Below are positions 1 to 8,925 of a stretch of DNA of 64,000 nucleotides, in pieces. The DNA comes from Amazonocrinis nigriterrae CENA67 (GTDB taxonomy: Bacteria; Cyanobacteriota; Cyanobacteriia; Cyanobacteriales; Nostocaceae). Below the pieces are notes generated by a model. That model was not told the DNA's origin. It worked only from the letters and a program-made list of their open reading frames with translations, and searched no databases. Within the stretch, counting starts at the first letter, position 1; the number at the start of each line of letters is the position of its first letter. The translations under genes were made by a program, and so were the position numbers. Location of the stretch: positions 1-64,000 of the forward strand of contig NZ_JAECZC010000016.1 of NCBI RefSeq assembly GCF_016056305.1, read 5' to 3'.

Positions 1-120
1 GGGGCACAGGGGAGCAGGGGAGATGGGGGGAAATAACTAATGACAACTGACCACTAACAACTGACCACTGACAACTGACAACTGACAACTGACAACTGAC
101 CACTGACCACTGACAAAACA
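1..120. repeat. degenerate short tandem repeats upstream of trpS
   Basis: The stretch consists of near-tandem copies of a 10-nt unit of the type ACTGACAACT / ACTGACCACT, preceded by a G-rich run. Similar units recur near 14125-14160, 22800-22830 and 23050-23080. They look like the non-coding short tandem repeats common between genes of Nostocales. No gene is seen here. Confidence 0.75.
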
Positions 121-209
121 ACAACTTTACCAAGAAAATGTCAAAATTAAATGAGTTTTGTAACCGCCACTTTACATAGTGGGGAATTGAGATAACTAAA
201 TTGAAATTT

Positions 210-1217
210 ATGGGCAAGCAGCGTGTTCTTTCTGGAATTCAACCAACGGGCGATTATCATCTAGGCAACTATTTAGGAGCGATTCGCAACTGGGTAGAAG
301 GTCAAAACGAATACGAAAATTACCTTTTCGTGGCTGATTTACACGCAATTACAGTACCACACGAGCCAAAACAGTTGGCATCTGATACTTACACTCTCGT
401 TGCTCTTTACTTAGCTTGTGGTCTGGATTTAACTCACTCTACTATATTTGTACAATCCCACGTATCTGCCCACAGTGAACTTACCTGGTTGCTCAATTGC
501 ATCACTCCTTTAAACTGGTTGCAAGACATGATCCAGTTCAAGGAAAAGGCTGTCAAACAAGGAGAAAATGTCAGTGTCGGCTTGTTGGACTACCCTGTGT
601 TGATGACATCTGATATTTTACTTTATCAAGCAGATAAAGTACCAGTAGGTGAAGACCAAAAGCAACATTTAGAATTAACACGAGATATTGCAGCTCGCTT
701 TAATCATTTATTTGCTAAAGACCAGCCTGTACTAAAATTACCAGACCCCCTAATCCGCAAGGAAGGAGCCAGGGTAATGAGTTTGGCTGATGGTACACGC
801 AAAATGTCCAAGTCTGATCCTTCTGAGTTAAGCCGCATCAATTTGCTAGATACACCGGAGCAAATTCAATATAAAATTAAACGCTGTAAAACTGATCCGA
901 TTCGTGGTCTGACTTTCGATGACCCTGAGCGTCCAGAGTGTAACAATTTATTAACACTATATACGCTGCTGTCTGGAAAGACCAAAGAAGAGGTAGCAGT
1001 TGAGTGTCAAGATATGGGTTGGGGACAATTCAAACCATTGTTGACAGAAACGACAATTAATGCACTCAAGCCAATACAAGAAAAATATCAGGCAATCACA
1101 GATGATAAAACATATATAGAATCTGTGTTGCGTGATGGCAGGGAAAAAGCCCAAGCGATCGCAAACCAAACCCTATCACAAGTCAAAGCGGCTTTAGGTT
1201 ATCTTGCCCCTGTCTAA
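210..1217 (+). CDS. trpS: tryptophan--tRNA ligase
   Basis: Class I aminoacyl-tRNA synthetase that charges tRNA(Trp) in the cytoplasm. The start at ATG 210 gives 335 residues, the usual bacterial length. An upstream in-frame TTG at 201 would add only three residues and is less likely. The ATP-binding HIGH motif appears as HLGN (residues 17-20) just after the Trp-type SGIQPTG start, and the KMSKS loop lies at residues 198-202. The sequence is collinear with TrpRS to its end. The gene is monocistronic by spacing, with the metF-like gene starting 58 bp later. Confidence 0.96.
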   Translation: MGKQRVLSGIQPTGDYHLGNYLGAIRNWVEGQNEYENYLFVADLHAITVPHEPKQLASDTYTLVALYLACGLDLTHSTIFVQSHVSAHSELTWLLNCITPLNWLQDMIQFKEKAVKQGENVSVGLLDYPVLMTSDILLYQADKVPVGEDQKQHLELTRDIAARFNHLFAKDQPVLKLPDPLIRKEGARVMSLADGTRKMSKSDPSELSRINLLDTPEQIQYKIKRCKTDPIRGLTFDDPERPECNNLLTLYTLLSGKTKEEVAVECQDMGWGQFKPLLTETTINALKPIQEKYQAITDDKTYIESVLRDGREKAQAIANQTLSQVKAALGYLAPV

Positions 1218-1275
1218 GGATTCTCTTTTAGGTGTGGTTCGTTATACCCTGTAAGAGACCCAACATATTAATGTT

Positions 1276-2205
1276 ATGGACAATAACCATAGCCATACCT
1301 ACTTGAATTGCTTTCGTAGGGCCGCCCTGGCGGGTGAATTTTTGATTACCGCCGAGGTCGCACCACCAAAAGGCGGTAATCCAGAACACATGCTTGAAAT
1401 GGCGGCGACCCTTAAGGGGAGGGTTCATGCCGTCAATATTACCGATGGTAGCCGAGCAGTGTTACGGATGTCTTCTTTAGTAGCGTCTGCTATTTTACTA
1501 CAAAATGGCATAGAGCCAATTTGTCAAGTTGCTTGCCGCGATCGCAACCGCATTGGTTTACAAGCTGATTTGATGGGCGCTCATGCTTTGGGTATTCGTA
1601 ATATTTTAGCTTTGACTGGCGACCCAGTGAAAGCAGGCGATCATCCAGATGCCAAAGGCGTTTTTGATTTGGAAGCTGTGCGATTGTTGCAACTTATTCG
1701 CAAAATGAATCAGGGTTTTGATTGCAACGATAAACCGTTAACCGATGGGGCGCTGGATTTATTTCCTGGTGCAGCAGTAGATCCGCAATGTGCCAGTTGG
1801 TCAGGTTTGCAAAGTCGATTTGAACGCAAAATTGAAGCTGGGGCACAGTTTTTTCAAAGTCAGTTAATTACTGATTTTGAGCGGCTAGAAAAGTTCATGG
1901 ATAAAATTGCTGCTGGTTATAATAAACCAGTTTTGGCAGGAATTTTTCTGTTGAAATCGGCAAAAAATGCTCAATTTATTAATAAGTGCGTTCCTGGTGT
2001 AAATATACCCCAGCACATTATTGATAGATTGGCAAAAGCCAAAAACCCCCTTGAGGAAGGAATGAAAATTGCAGCCGAACAAGTACAAATTGCCCGGCAA
2101 TTATGTCATGGTGTCCACATGATGGCGGTGAAGCGCGAAGATTTGATTGCGCCAATTTTAAATTTAGCCGGGGTTGCACCGGTTGATTTGGTGTTAGCGA
2201 AGTAA
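1276..2205 (+). CDS. metF: methylenetetrahydrofolate reductase family protein
   Basis: A 309-residue protein of the MetF TIM-barrel family, which reduces 5,10-methylene-THF to 5-methyl-THF with FAD for methionine synthesis. Visible hallmarks are the early ITAEVAPPKGGNP strand (about residues 23-35), VNITDGSRA (about 54-62), the conserved NILALTGDP segment (about 113-121) and a late PVLAGIFLL strand. The length suits the single-domain bacterial form. The family is clear. The exact role is less certain, because many cyanobacterial members of this clade have not been tested biochemically. Confidence 0.85.
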   Translation: MDNNHSHTYLNCFRRAALAGEFLITAEVAPPKGGNPEHMLEMAATLKGRVHAVNITDGSRAVLRMSSLVASAILLQNGIEPICQVACRDRNRIGLQADLMGAHALGIRNILALTGDPVKAGDHPDAKGVFDLEAVRLLQLIRKMNQGFDCNDKPLTDGALDLFPGAAVDPQCASWSGLQSRFERKIEAGAQFFQSQLITDFERLEKFMDKIAAGYNKPVLAGIFLLKSAKNAQFINKCVPGVNIPQHIIDRLAKAKNPLEEGMKIAAEQVQIARQLCHGVHMMAVKREDLIAPILNLAGVAPVDLVLAK

Positions 2206-2214
2206 ATTTCGTAG

Positions 2215-2246
2215 GGTGCGTTATGGACTATCGTCCATAACGCACC
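2215..2246. terminator. hairpin after metF, candidate terminator or REP-like repeat
   Basis: A perfect 14-bp inverted repeat (2215-2228 with 2233-2246) and a 4-nt loop begin 10 nt after the metF stop codon. No T-run follows, so a rho-independent terminator is not proven. The GTGCGTTA arm recurs at about 2261-2268, which suggests a dispersed hairpin repeat. Confidence 0.5.
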
Positions 2247-2278
2247 GCAAATCTCTGGCGGTGCGTTAACTGTAGGAA

Positions 2279-2575
2279 CTTCCGCCTTCATGTTTGGGTA
2301 TTACGCGCAGGCTGTAAGAACTTCCGTCTTCCCTGTAGTAACTTCCGCCTTCACATTTCCGTGTTTCGCGCAGGCTGTAGCAGCTTCCGTCTTCCCTGTA
2401 AGAACTTCCGTCTTCACGTTTAAGTGTTTCGCGCAGGCTGTAAGAACTTCCGCCTTCCCTGTAAGAACTTCCGCCTTCACATTTCCGTGTTTCGCGCAGG
2501 CTGTAGCAGCTTCCGCCTTCCCTGTAGCAGCTTCCGCCTTCACGTTTGAGTGTTTCGCGCAGGCTGTAATACCAT
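2279..2575. repeat. 63-bp minisatellite built of 21-bp subunits, about 4.6 copies
   Basis: The core unit of 63 bp repeats about 4.6 times with a few substitutions. Each unit is three diverged 21-bp blocks, two containing AACTTCCG or CAGCTTCCG and one containing TTTCGCGCAGG. Because 63 is a multiple of three, a long frame stays open on both strands (2290-2682 plus, 2301-2660 minus). Neither predicted peptide resembles a known protein, so the region is called a repeat rather than a gene. It lies between metF and a small minus-strand gene. Confidence 0.85.
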
Positions 2576-2706
2576 TTCCAAAAATGTTTGCAACAAATGA
2601 ATCGGCTTTTAGGGGCGTACAGCTGTACGCCCTTACTCCTGCTTTGACGTTTTTGGGCAAAATAAAAGCCCGACTTGTCTAAAAAGTCGGGCTTGTAGTT
2701 TTAAAG

Positions 2707-3003
2707 TTATGAAACTGAAATCTGACGGATTAAAATACTCATCACTTCATCAGAATCGCCAATTGGTTGTAGTGGACTCCAATCTCCAACGTTTGCATAG
2801 CCAATCATCTGCAAAAAGTGAATTGTGCTGGTGACAGCTTTGGGAGAACCAATTAATAGATGTTTGATTCGTTCTCTGTTGGGTGATGACTTCTGAGAAG
2901 ATGGCTTGATTTTGGCTGCATCCAAGTCTTCGCTGTTGAAGTTTTGTTGAAATTCTGCTTGAGGCAAGTTTTGCTCGTCTGAGAAATTTTTTTCTTGTGC
3001 CAT
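2707..3003 (-). CDS. hypothetical protein, 98 aa
   Basis: A small protein with a polar, Gln/Glu/Ser-rich N-terminal half (residues 1-48) and a compact C-terminal half with the segment HFLQMIGYANVGDWSP. No family was recognised. The ATG is preceded by an AGGAG-like ribosome site (AGTTAACTCC on the plus strand at 3010-3019), and the clean start and stop between repeat-rich spacers suggest a real gene. The C-terminal half looks like a folded domain conserved in cyanobacteria, but this is inference. Confidence 0.6.
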   Translation of the reverse strand: MAQEKNFSDEQNLPQAEFQQNFNSEDLDAAKIKPSSQKSSPNRERIKHLLIGSPKAVTSTIHFLQMIGYANVGDWSPLQPIGDSDEVMSILIRQISVS

Positions 3004-3841
3004 GATATTAGTTAACTCCTAATGAAGGGGTTGAAAGAAAAGCGGTCGTAATCTCTTGGCGGAGGGGCGATCGCTTTTCTTATGTCTTTAATTTAAGGTA
3101 TAATTTTATACTTGTCAATAGCTTTTTGCAAAATTTTTGCAAGAAGTTTTCCTGTCCAAGTTGCACTGTTGGGCGGGTGGGGATTGGGGACTGGTATCGA
3201 GTTGCATTTAAAGGCGGGATGAGGGAGATGAGGGGGATGAGGGGGATGTTACTTCTGACTTTTCACGGTAAGTCTTAAAACCCTTGTCGATGCTGGGTGT
3301 AGGGGGTAGGGTGTAGGGTGTAGGGTGTAGGGGAAATCATGAAAGTTTTACCACACCCCACACCCAGAAGCCAACCATATCAGGGGTTTGCGCTTAACTT
3401 AGTGGTATTCGGCTTGTGTTATGTATTTCTCGGTTAAAAGGAATCTGAGTAAAGTACTTTGTGTCTTGGTGTCTCTGTGGTTTAATATTTTTAACCACAA
3501 AAGCACAGAGAAAAGAATTAATATTTACTCAAGTAAATTAAAAAACATAAATTTTTACTAGTGAATTCTGAAGCTGTAGCCAATTTGTAGCGCAAGCGAT
3601 CGCAGAAATTTTGCAAGAGTGCGATCACTCTAGGGCGAAGTGTGTATGATTGTTTTTACCTAGCTTTGGCTATTACGCAACAATGCCAGATGGTGACAGC
3701 AAACGCAAAATTTTACAACACGCTGCAAAGTAGTAGTTATGCAAATAATCTTGTATGGGTGGAGAATATCTAGCGATCGCTCCTCCACCCTATCCATTGC
3801 TAAACTAAAAAACAACCCTTACCCAATGCAAAGGTAGCCTT
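3004..3841. other. gene-poor repeat-rich spacer
   Basis: These 838 bp hold G-rich degenerate repeats: GATGAGGG units at about 3220-3248 and GGGTGTA units at about 3297-3330. An A/T-rich part and several GCGATCGC or near-HIP1 sites follow. No ORF here resembles a protein. The last 45 bp before 3842 are the conserved leader also found upstream of the second Uma2 copy at 6793. Confidence 0.6.
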
Positions 3842-4543
3842 ATGACCTCTGCAACCAATCCAAGTACTGACCTCACTCCTTTCCCAGACCATACGCAGCT
3901 ACCGGAGTCTGACGGTACTTTCGTGAAAAACTTCCAAGAACATCCTCAAAGCATTTTAATAACAGACTCAATTAAACCAGTGTTGCAAAAACGCCATCCT
4001 GATGGGCAATATTGTATTGGTCAAGATAGCGGTATCTATTGGCGCATGACTGACCCGCCAGAACGAGGTGCAGCAGCACCAGACTGGTTCTATGTACCAA
4101 ATGTACCACCCTTGCTCTATGGGCAAACGCGACGTTCTTATGTTTTATGGCAAGAGTTTATAGCCCCATTGATTGTATTAGAATTTGCCTCTGGAGATGG
4201 TAGTGAGGAACGAGACAAAACCCCTTGGACGGGTAAATTTTGGATTTATGAGCAGGTGATTCATCCAGCTTTTTATGGCATTTATGAAGTGACTAAAGCC
4301 AGTGTGGAAGTTTATCACCTTATTGAAGGACAATATCAACTCTTAACAGCAAATGAACGCGGACATTATCCAATAACCCCTTTAGAAGTTGAGTTAGGCA
4401 TTTGGCAGGGACAATATCAAAATATAGAATTACCTTGGCTGCGTTGGTGGGATTTGCAAGGTAATTTGTTGTTGACTGGTGAAGAAAGAGCCGATCGCTT
4501 GATTGCACAATTGCGATCGCTCGGCGTTGAACCAGAAGCCTAA
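3842..4543 (+). CDS. Uma2 family endonuclease-like protein (DUF820), copy 1
   Basis: A 233-residue member of the Uma2/DUF820 family, a PD-(D/E)XK nuclease fold hugely expanded in cyanobacteria. The likely active-site region is APDWFYV (about 79-85) followed by LIVLEFASGDGSEERDKTPW (about 108-127). The protein is closely similar to the one encoded at 6793-7578, including the first residues MTSATNP and the 5' leader. It lacks the charged repeat seen before the last 15 residues of that paralogue. The biological role of the family is unknown. They are often called putative restriction endonucleases without proof. Confidence 0.85.
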   Translation: MTSATNPSTDLTPFPDHTQLPESDGTFVKNFQEHPQSILITDSIKPVLQKRHPDGQYCIGQDSGIYWRMTDPPERGAAAPDWFYVPNVPPLLYGQTRRSYVLWQEFIAPLIVLEFASGDGSEERDKTPWTGKFWIYEQVIHPAFYGIYEVTKASVEVYHLIEGQYQLLTANERGHYPITPLEVELGIWQGQYQNIELPWLRWWDLQGNLLLTGEERADRLIAQLRSLGVEPEA

Positions 4544-4551
4544 ATTTTTGG
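4518..4551. repeat. direct repeat, left copy (end of Uma2 gene)
   Basis: This 34-bp segment spans the last codons and stop of the first Uma2 gene. About 30 of its 34 bases recur at 5131-5164, after the Tse2/Tsi2-like pair. The toxin-immunity pair is therefore flanked by direct copies of the Uma2 3' end. Confidence 0.75.
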
Positions 4552-4560
4552 CTGATTGGT

Positions 4561-4887
4561 ATGAGAAAAACTCCCGTTGATTTGTACCGTATGGGAAACG
4601 TGACTTCTTCAAGAATAGATAATATTCGTTCCAAAGACATTGAAACTTACTCTGAAGATGGCGAGATTTGGGTTGTTGCAGGTTCAGGGGGAATTTCAAC
4701 CTTTGCAGTTCAGGGGGGTGGAAAAAATTGGTGGAAGTTGGATAGAGGAACTGATATTCCCAACGAACTCCGCTTGGTGAATGATTACGGCAACCACTGG
4801 CTGTGGGAACCAAGCTACACTATGCGGATGGAAGACTATAAAACTGCTCTGCGGATAGTTGGTGAGGGATTTTACAAAGTCAATTAA
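4561..4887 (+). CDS. Tse2-like ADP-ribosyltransferase toxin, putative
   Basis: A 108-residue protein that resembles, from memory, the toxin Tse2 of Pseudomonas aeruginosa (a type VI secretion effector with an ADP-ribosyltransferase-like fold). Matching features in order are an N-terminal DLYR (residues 6-9, Tse2 LTLYR), GGISTF at about 43-48 (Tse2 GGTSVF), GTDIPNEL at about 63-70 (Tse2 GTDIPPDL) and a final Y-T-M strand near 86-90. It is shorter than Tse2 (about 158 residues). It starts 17 bp after the Uma2 stop codon and is followed 8 bp later by a small helical protein like Tsi2. No type VI genes are seen in the window, so it may act as a resident toxin-antitoxin module. Confidence 0.65.
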   Translation: MRKTPVDLYRMGNVTSSRIDNIRSKDIETYSEDGEIWVVAGSGGISTFAVQGGGKNWWKLDRGTDIPNELRLVNDYGNHWLWEPSYTMRMEDYKTALRIVGEGFYKVN

Positions 4888-4895
4888 GGGAGTTA

Positions 4896-5099
4896 TTGAA
4901 CGTGAATTTTTCTCCTAAAGCAATTAGATTTATTGTTGAGGCACTAGAATACAGGATTTCAGCTTATCAAACGCAATTAGAAACAGAAAATTTAAATGAA
5001 GATGAAGTTTCAGATATCACAAATGACATGATGTTTCTAGAATCGTTGTCACAAGAATTAAAAAAGGCACTCTCAACAATTGCGCCACCCGTTTTTTAA
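4896..5099 (+). CDS. Tsi2-like small immunity/antitoxin protein, putative
   Basis: A 67-residue, almost wholly alpha-helical acidic protein (two predicted helices, about residues 6-30 and 37-59). It follows the Tse2-like gene by 8 bp, as expected for a co-translated antitoxin. The pattern of its start (MN, short loop, helix with A-x-x-x-R) and an acidic loop near residues 30-37 resembles Tsi2 (77 residues) from memory. The first residues could alternatively be read from ATG or GTG codons near 4896-4902. Function is inferred from size, composition and position. Confidence 0.6.
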   Translation: MNVNFSPKAIRFIVEALEYRISAYQTQLETENLNEDEVSDITNDMMFLESLSQELKKALSTIAPPVF

Positions 5100-5130
5100 T
5101 GTGGTGGATGAGTGAAAGAGCGAATAATCG

Positions 5131-5164
5131 CGCTTGGCGTTGAACCAGAAGCTTAATATTTTGG
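5131..5164. repeat. direct repeat, right copy (remnant of Uma2 3' end)
   Basis: About 30 of 34 bases match 4518-4551, including the codons for GVEPEA-stop, but no Uma2 coding sequence precedes it. It is a scar of a duplication or insertion that brought in the Tse2/Tsi2-like pair. Confidence 0.75.
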
Positions 5165-5226
5165 AATGGGGTTACAAGTGCGATCGCTTCTAACCCGTAC
5201 AACAGCTATAAATTGGAACGTAATAT

Positions 5227-5346
5227 AACGTGAGTTCGACGAATTTAAAAGCTTAAAAAGCTTGATTTTTCGTTCTTTACCACAGATGTTAAAAGCCCCT
5301 CTCCGCGTCGGAGAGGGGTTGGGGAGAGGTTCATCGAACTCACGTT
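5227..5346. mobile_element. MITE-like element, 120 bp with 17-bp terminal inverted repeats
   Basis: The ends AACGTGAGTTCGACGAA (5227-5243) and its near-complement at 5330-5346 pair over 16 of 17 bases. The interior carries a CCTCTCC/GGAGAGG hairpin, which is also present inside the element at 34108-34264. There is no coding capacity. A segment reading ATGTGAGTTCG ends the window at 64000 and may be the start of a further copy. Confidence 0.7.
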
Positions 5347-5402
5347 GAGTTAGCTATGCAGAAAAAGTGCAATCAGGTATGAGTAACAATCGAACAGCCA
5401 AT

Positions 5403-5440
5403 GCAAAAAGCGCCCCCCCTAATGGGAGAGCGCTTTTTGC
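5403..5440 (-). terminator. psbA rho-independent terminator
   Basis: An 11-bp GC-rich stem (GCAAAAAGCGC at 5403-5413 with 5430-5440) and a 16-nt loop lie 23 bp beyond the psbA stop codon. Read on the minus strand, the second arm ends in CGCTTTTTGC, giving the U-run of an intrinsic terminator. Confidence 0.8.
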
Positions 5441-5463
5441 TTTACTTGACGTGGCTAGAAGAA

Positions 5464-6576
<1,113 letters not shown>

Positions 6577-6606
6577 TCAGGCGCTTTTGTTTTTGCCTGT
6601 GATAGT

Positions 6607-6636
6607 AATTTACACTGCTTTACAAAAGTTAATCAA
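6607..6636 (-). promoter_or_regulatory. candidate psbA promoter
   Basis: On the minus strand TTGATT (6631-6636) and TAAATT (6607-6612) are separated by 18 bp. This would give a leader of about 50 nt before the ATG at 6546. The position fits a cyanobacterial sigma-70-type psbA promoter, but the boxes are imperfect. Confidence 0.4.
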
Positions 6637-6792
6637 GTGTTTTAAGTTTTGTTATGGTAATCGCAATTATTAGCTTTGCTTATTTCAGATGTAATGGCTC
6701 TGGCTTTGTGACTGGCATTGCTTGGGGAATGATGAGCGCGATCGCTTGCTAAACTAAAGAACAACCCTTACAAAGAGTGCAAAGGTAGCCTT

Positions 6793-7578
6793 ATGACCTC
6801 TGCAACCAACCCAGCCACTGACCTGACTCCTTTCCCCGACCATACCCAACTGCCAGAATCTAATGGAACCTTTGTGAAAAACTGGCAAGAGCATCCTCAA
6901 AGCATCTTACTGACTGACTCGATTACACCCGTCCTCAAGCAGTTAAATCCCGATGGTCAATATTGTATTGGTCAGGACTTGGGTATTTATTGGCGTTTGA
7001 CCGATCCTCCTGAAAAAGGAGCAGAAGCACCGGATTGGTTTTATGTAGCGAATGTACCACCTTTGCTTGATGGACAAACCCGACGCTCTTATGTGTTTTG
7101 GCGAGAGTATATCGCCCCATTGATTGTATTAGAATTTGTTTCTGGGGATGGTAGCGAAGAAAAAGACAAAACTCCTTGGAAAGGCAAATTTTGGATTTAT
7201 GAGCAAGTGATTCGTCCTCCCTTCTACGGTATTTATGAAGTTAAGAAAGCAACTGTAGAAGTATATGAATTTATTGGAGGACAATATCAGTTATTAGCAG
7301 CAAATGAGCGCGGGCATTATCCTATCGCACCTATGGGAGTTGAGCTAGGCATTTGGCAGGGAGAATATCAAAATGTAGAATTACCCTGGTTGCGCTGGTG
7401 GGATTTGCAAGGTAATTTATTGTTGACTGGCAATGAAAGAGCCGAACAAGAACGCCAACGGGCTGAACAGGAAAGCCAACGGGCTGAACAAGAACGCCAA
7501 CGGGCTGAACAAGAACGCCAACGGGCTGAACGTTTGGCTGCTCAGTTGCGCTCTTTAGGTATTGACCCTGACGTATAA
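6793..7578 (+). CDS. Uma2 family endonuclease-like protein (DUF820), copy 2
   Basis: A 261-residue paralogue of the protein at 3842-4543. It has the same start (MTSATNP), the same APDWFYV and LEFVSGDGSEEKDKTPW region (about 79-127), and a shared leader over the last 45 bp upstream. It differs near the C-terminus by a run of RAEQERQ heptad-like units (about residues 217-247), encoded by a 21-bp tandem repeat and probably forming a short coiled coil. The two copies bracket psbA, which implies a segmental duplication or insertion. Confidence 0.85.
   Translation: MTSATNPATDLTPFPDHTQLPESNGTFVKNWQEHPQSILLTDSITPVLKQLNPDGQYCIGQDLGIYWRLTDPPEKGAEAPDWFYVANVPPLLDGQTRRSYVFWREYIAPLIVLEFVSGDGSEEKDKTPWKGKFWIYEQVIRPPFYGIYEVKKATVEVYEFIGGQYQLLAANERGHYPIAPMGVELGIWQGEYQNVELPWLRWWDLQGNLLLTGNERAEQERQRAEQESQRAEQERQRAEQERQRAERLAAQLRSLGIDPDV
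7440..7530 (+). repeat. in-frame 21-bp tandem repeat in Uma2 gene
   Basis: About four copies of a 21-bp unit encode (R/S)QRAEQE-type heptads near the C-terminus of the Uma2 protein. The other copy of the gene lacks them, so the array expanded after the duplication or was lost in copy 1. Confidence 0.8.
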
Positions 7579-7649
7579 ATCTGTCTTTTAGTCAATATCT
7601 AACTAAATAAAAAAATATCCCAATGTAATACGAATTTTCTAAAACAAGA

Positions 7650-7680
7650 TAGCTGACTGTTAACAGTTAACAGTCAGCTA
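7650..7680. terminator. palindrome between convergent genes, candidate bidirectional terminator
   Basis: A 15-bp perfect inverted repeat (7650-7664 with 7666-7680) with a 1-nt centre lies between the ends of the Uma2 gene (plus) and the cup gene (minus). The core GACTGTTAACAGT also occurs in the repeat DNA at about 20600, so it may be a dispersed repeat serving as terminator. Confidence 0.5.
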
Positions 7681-7699
7681 CAAACAGTCATCAATTTAA

Positions 7700-8830
7700 C
7701 TATTTATTCACATCCAGCAACCGCGAAGTTGTGAACCGTTCCATCCACTTTTCTAAATAAACTCGATTCGCCTGTTGTTCTGATGGTTCTTGTGTATCCG
7801 CAGGATATGGCATTAGTCCTAAAATCGCTGCTGTTGTCACACAAAACATCGATTTTTGGAAAGTGATACAAATTTGTATCCGCAAATCATCTTCACCCCG
7901 CAAACTGCGACGATAAACTTCGTGCAAATACTCTGGAAGATAATGACGCATATCTTGCATTAGCAAGGTGGGAGGAATACCAGCGCCGCCAATGGGTAAA
8001 GGATCGGCATACAGTGCGCCATATTGAAATCGAGCTTGATCTGGGGAAATTTGATATGCTTGGGCGTTGTATGAAACTGTGCCGTGGAAAGGAGTTCCCC
8101 GGAAAAATACTGCTTCTACATAAGGTACTGCTGTATCTGCTAGGAAGGTTAAACCAATATTTTTGGGAATGATGTCATAGACTTGGCCGCGAATTTTCAC
8201 AGCATAGGTAATTGGCTTTAATGCATCCGCTACTAACCCAGCTTTGATATGGTCTACAACTTGAGGAATTGATTTGATTTCGCCTCGATCATAGCGGTCT
8301 GATAAACTGAGGAATATGTCAGCCATGACCCGCCAAAATTGACCCAAACCACTGTAGTAAGCAGATACTCGCAACTGTTCGGTTAAGAAGTCTGGAAATA
8401 GTTGATTAAGTCCCAAGACGAGCGGATTTGCCTTAAATTTTGCTTTAATAACTGCTTGCGCTCTTTCTTGAAATTCTTTTGTATCTAAATAACTATCCAG
8501 CCCTCCACCACCATGCCAAAGCATAGCTTTCATGCAATACTCGGCGTATTCAAAATTAATTCGGTCGTGCCACCAATGCTTCAGTAATTTTTGGAAAGAA
8601 ATTTTCCCATCAAAGTATTTAAAAAATGGGAAAAATACTAAAAACTGATTTTCAGCAATGTAAATGAGATTTTTTGAGTAAGCATCTAAAACTACACCAT
8701 AGCTTTTGAGAATTCCCACTACTTCCAGTACGTTTTGTGGGCTATCTGGTAGTAATGCTCCTCCGTTTAGCAGGCGTTCAATATATTCATTTAAAGGGTT
8801 ATAATTGGGCTTTTGTCTAACAGTTACCAT
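7700..8830 (-). CDS. cupB: CO2 hydration protein of NDH-1 (CupB/ChpX type, likely)
   Basis: A 376-residue member of the ChpXY/Cup family. These soluble proteins dock on specialised NDH-1 complexes and convert CO2 to bicarbonate, using plastoquinone-linked electron flow. A His/Trp-rich stretch (KHWWHD at 84-89, CMKAMLWHGGGG at 99-110) is a likely metal-site region. The gene is third in an operon ndhF-ndhD-cup, 95 bp after ndhD. No cupS gene follows, and the operon abuts the ccm cluster as recalled for the Anabaena ndhF4-ndhD4-cupB locus. This favours the constitutive CupB form over inducible CupA. Paralogue assignment is inference. Confidence 0.88.
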   Translation of the reverse strand: MVTVRQKPNYNPLNEYIERLLNGGALLPDSPQNVLEVVGILKSYGVVLDAYSKNLIYIAENQFLVFFPFFKYFDGKISFQKLLKHWWHDRINFEYAEYCMKAMLWHGGGGLDSYLDTKEFQERAQAVIKAKFKANPLVLGLNQLFPDFLTEQLRVSAYYSGLGQFWRVMADIFLSLSDRYDRGEIKSIPQVVDHIKAGLVADALKPITYAVKIRGQVYDIIPKNIGLTFLADTAVPYVEAVFFRGTPFHGTVSYNAQAYQISPDQARFQYGALYADPLPIGGAGIPPTLLMQDMRHYLPEYLHEVYRRSLRGEDDLRIQICITFQKSMFCVTTAAILGLMPYPADTQEPSEQQANRVYLEKWMERFTTSRLLDVNK

Positions 8831-8844
8831 TGCCAGTTCTCCAA

Positions 8845-8905
8845 AAGTAGGGATTGGGTATTGGGGATTGGGGATTGGGGATTGGGGATTGGGGATTGGG
8901 AAAAT
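8845..8905. repeat. GGGGATTGGG-type intergenic tandem repeat
   Basis: About six copies of a 7-nt TTGGGGA unit lie between ndhD and cup. The same unit family occurs at 37437-37490 and 48790-48900, and near 52300. Confidence 0.75.
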
Positions 8906-8925
8906 TCTTACCCAGTCCCCAGTCC

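Noticed and set aside
1-120. Possible CRISPR-like array at the left edge
   Set aside because: The 10-nt units are contiguous and degenerate, without unique spacers.
2290-2682. 130-codon plus-strand and 119-codon minus-strand frames over the minisatellite
   Set aside because: Both are explained by the 63-bp repeat length being a multiple of three. The peptides are pure repeats without family resemblance, and no good ribosome site was seen.
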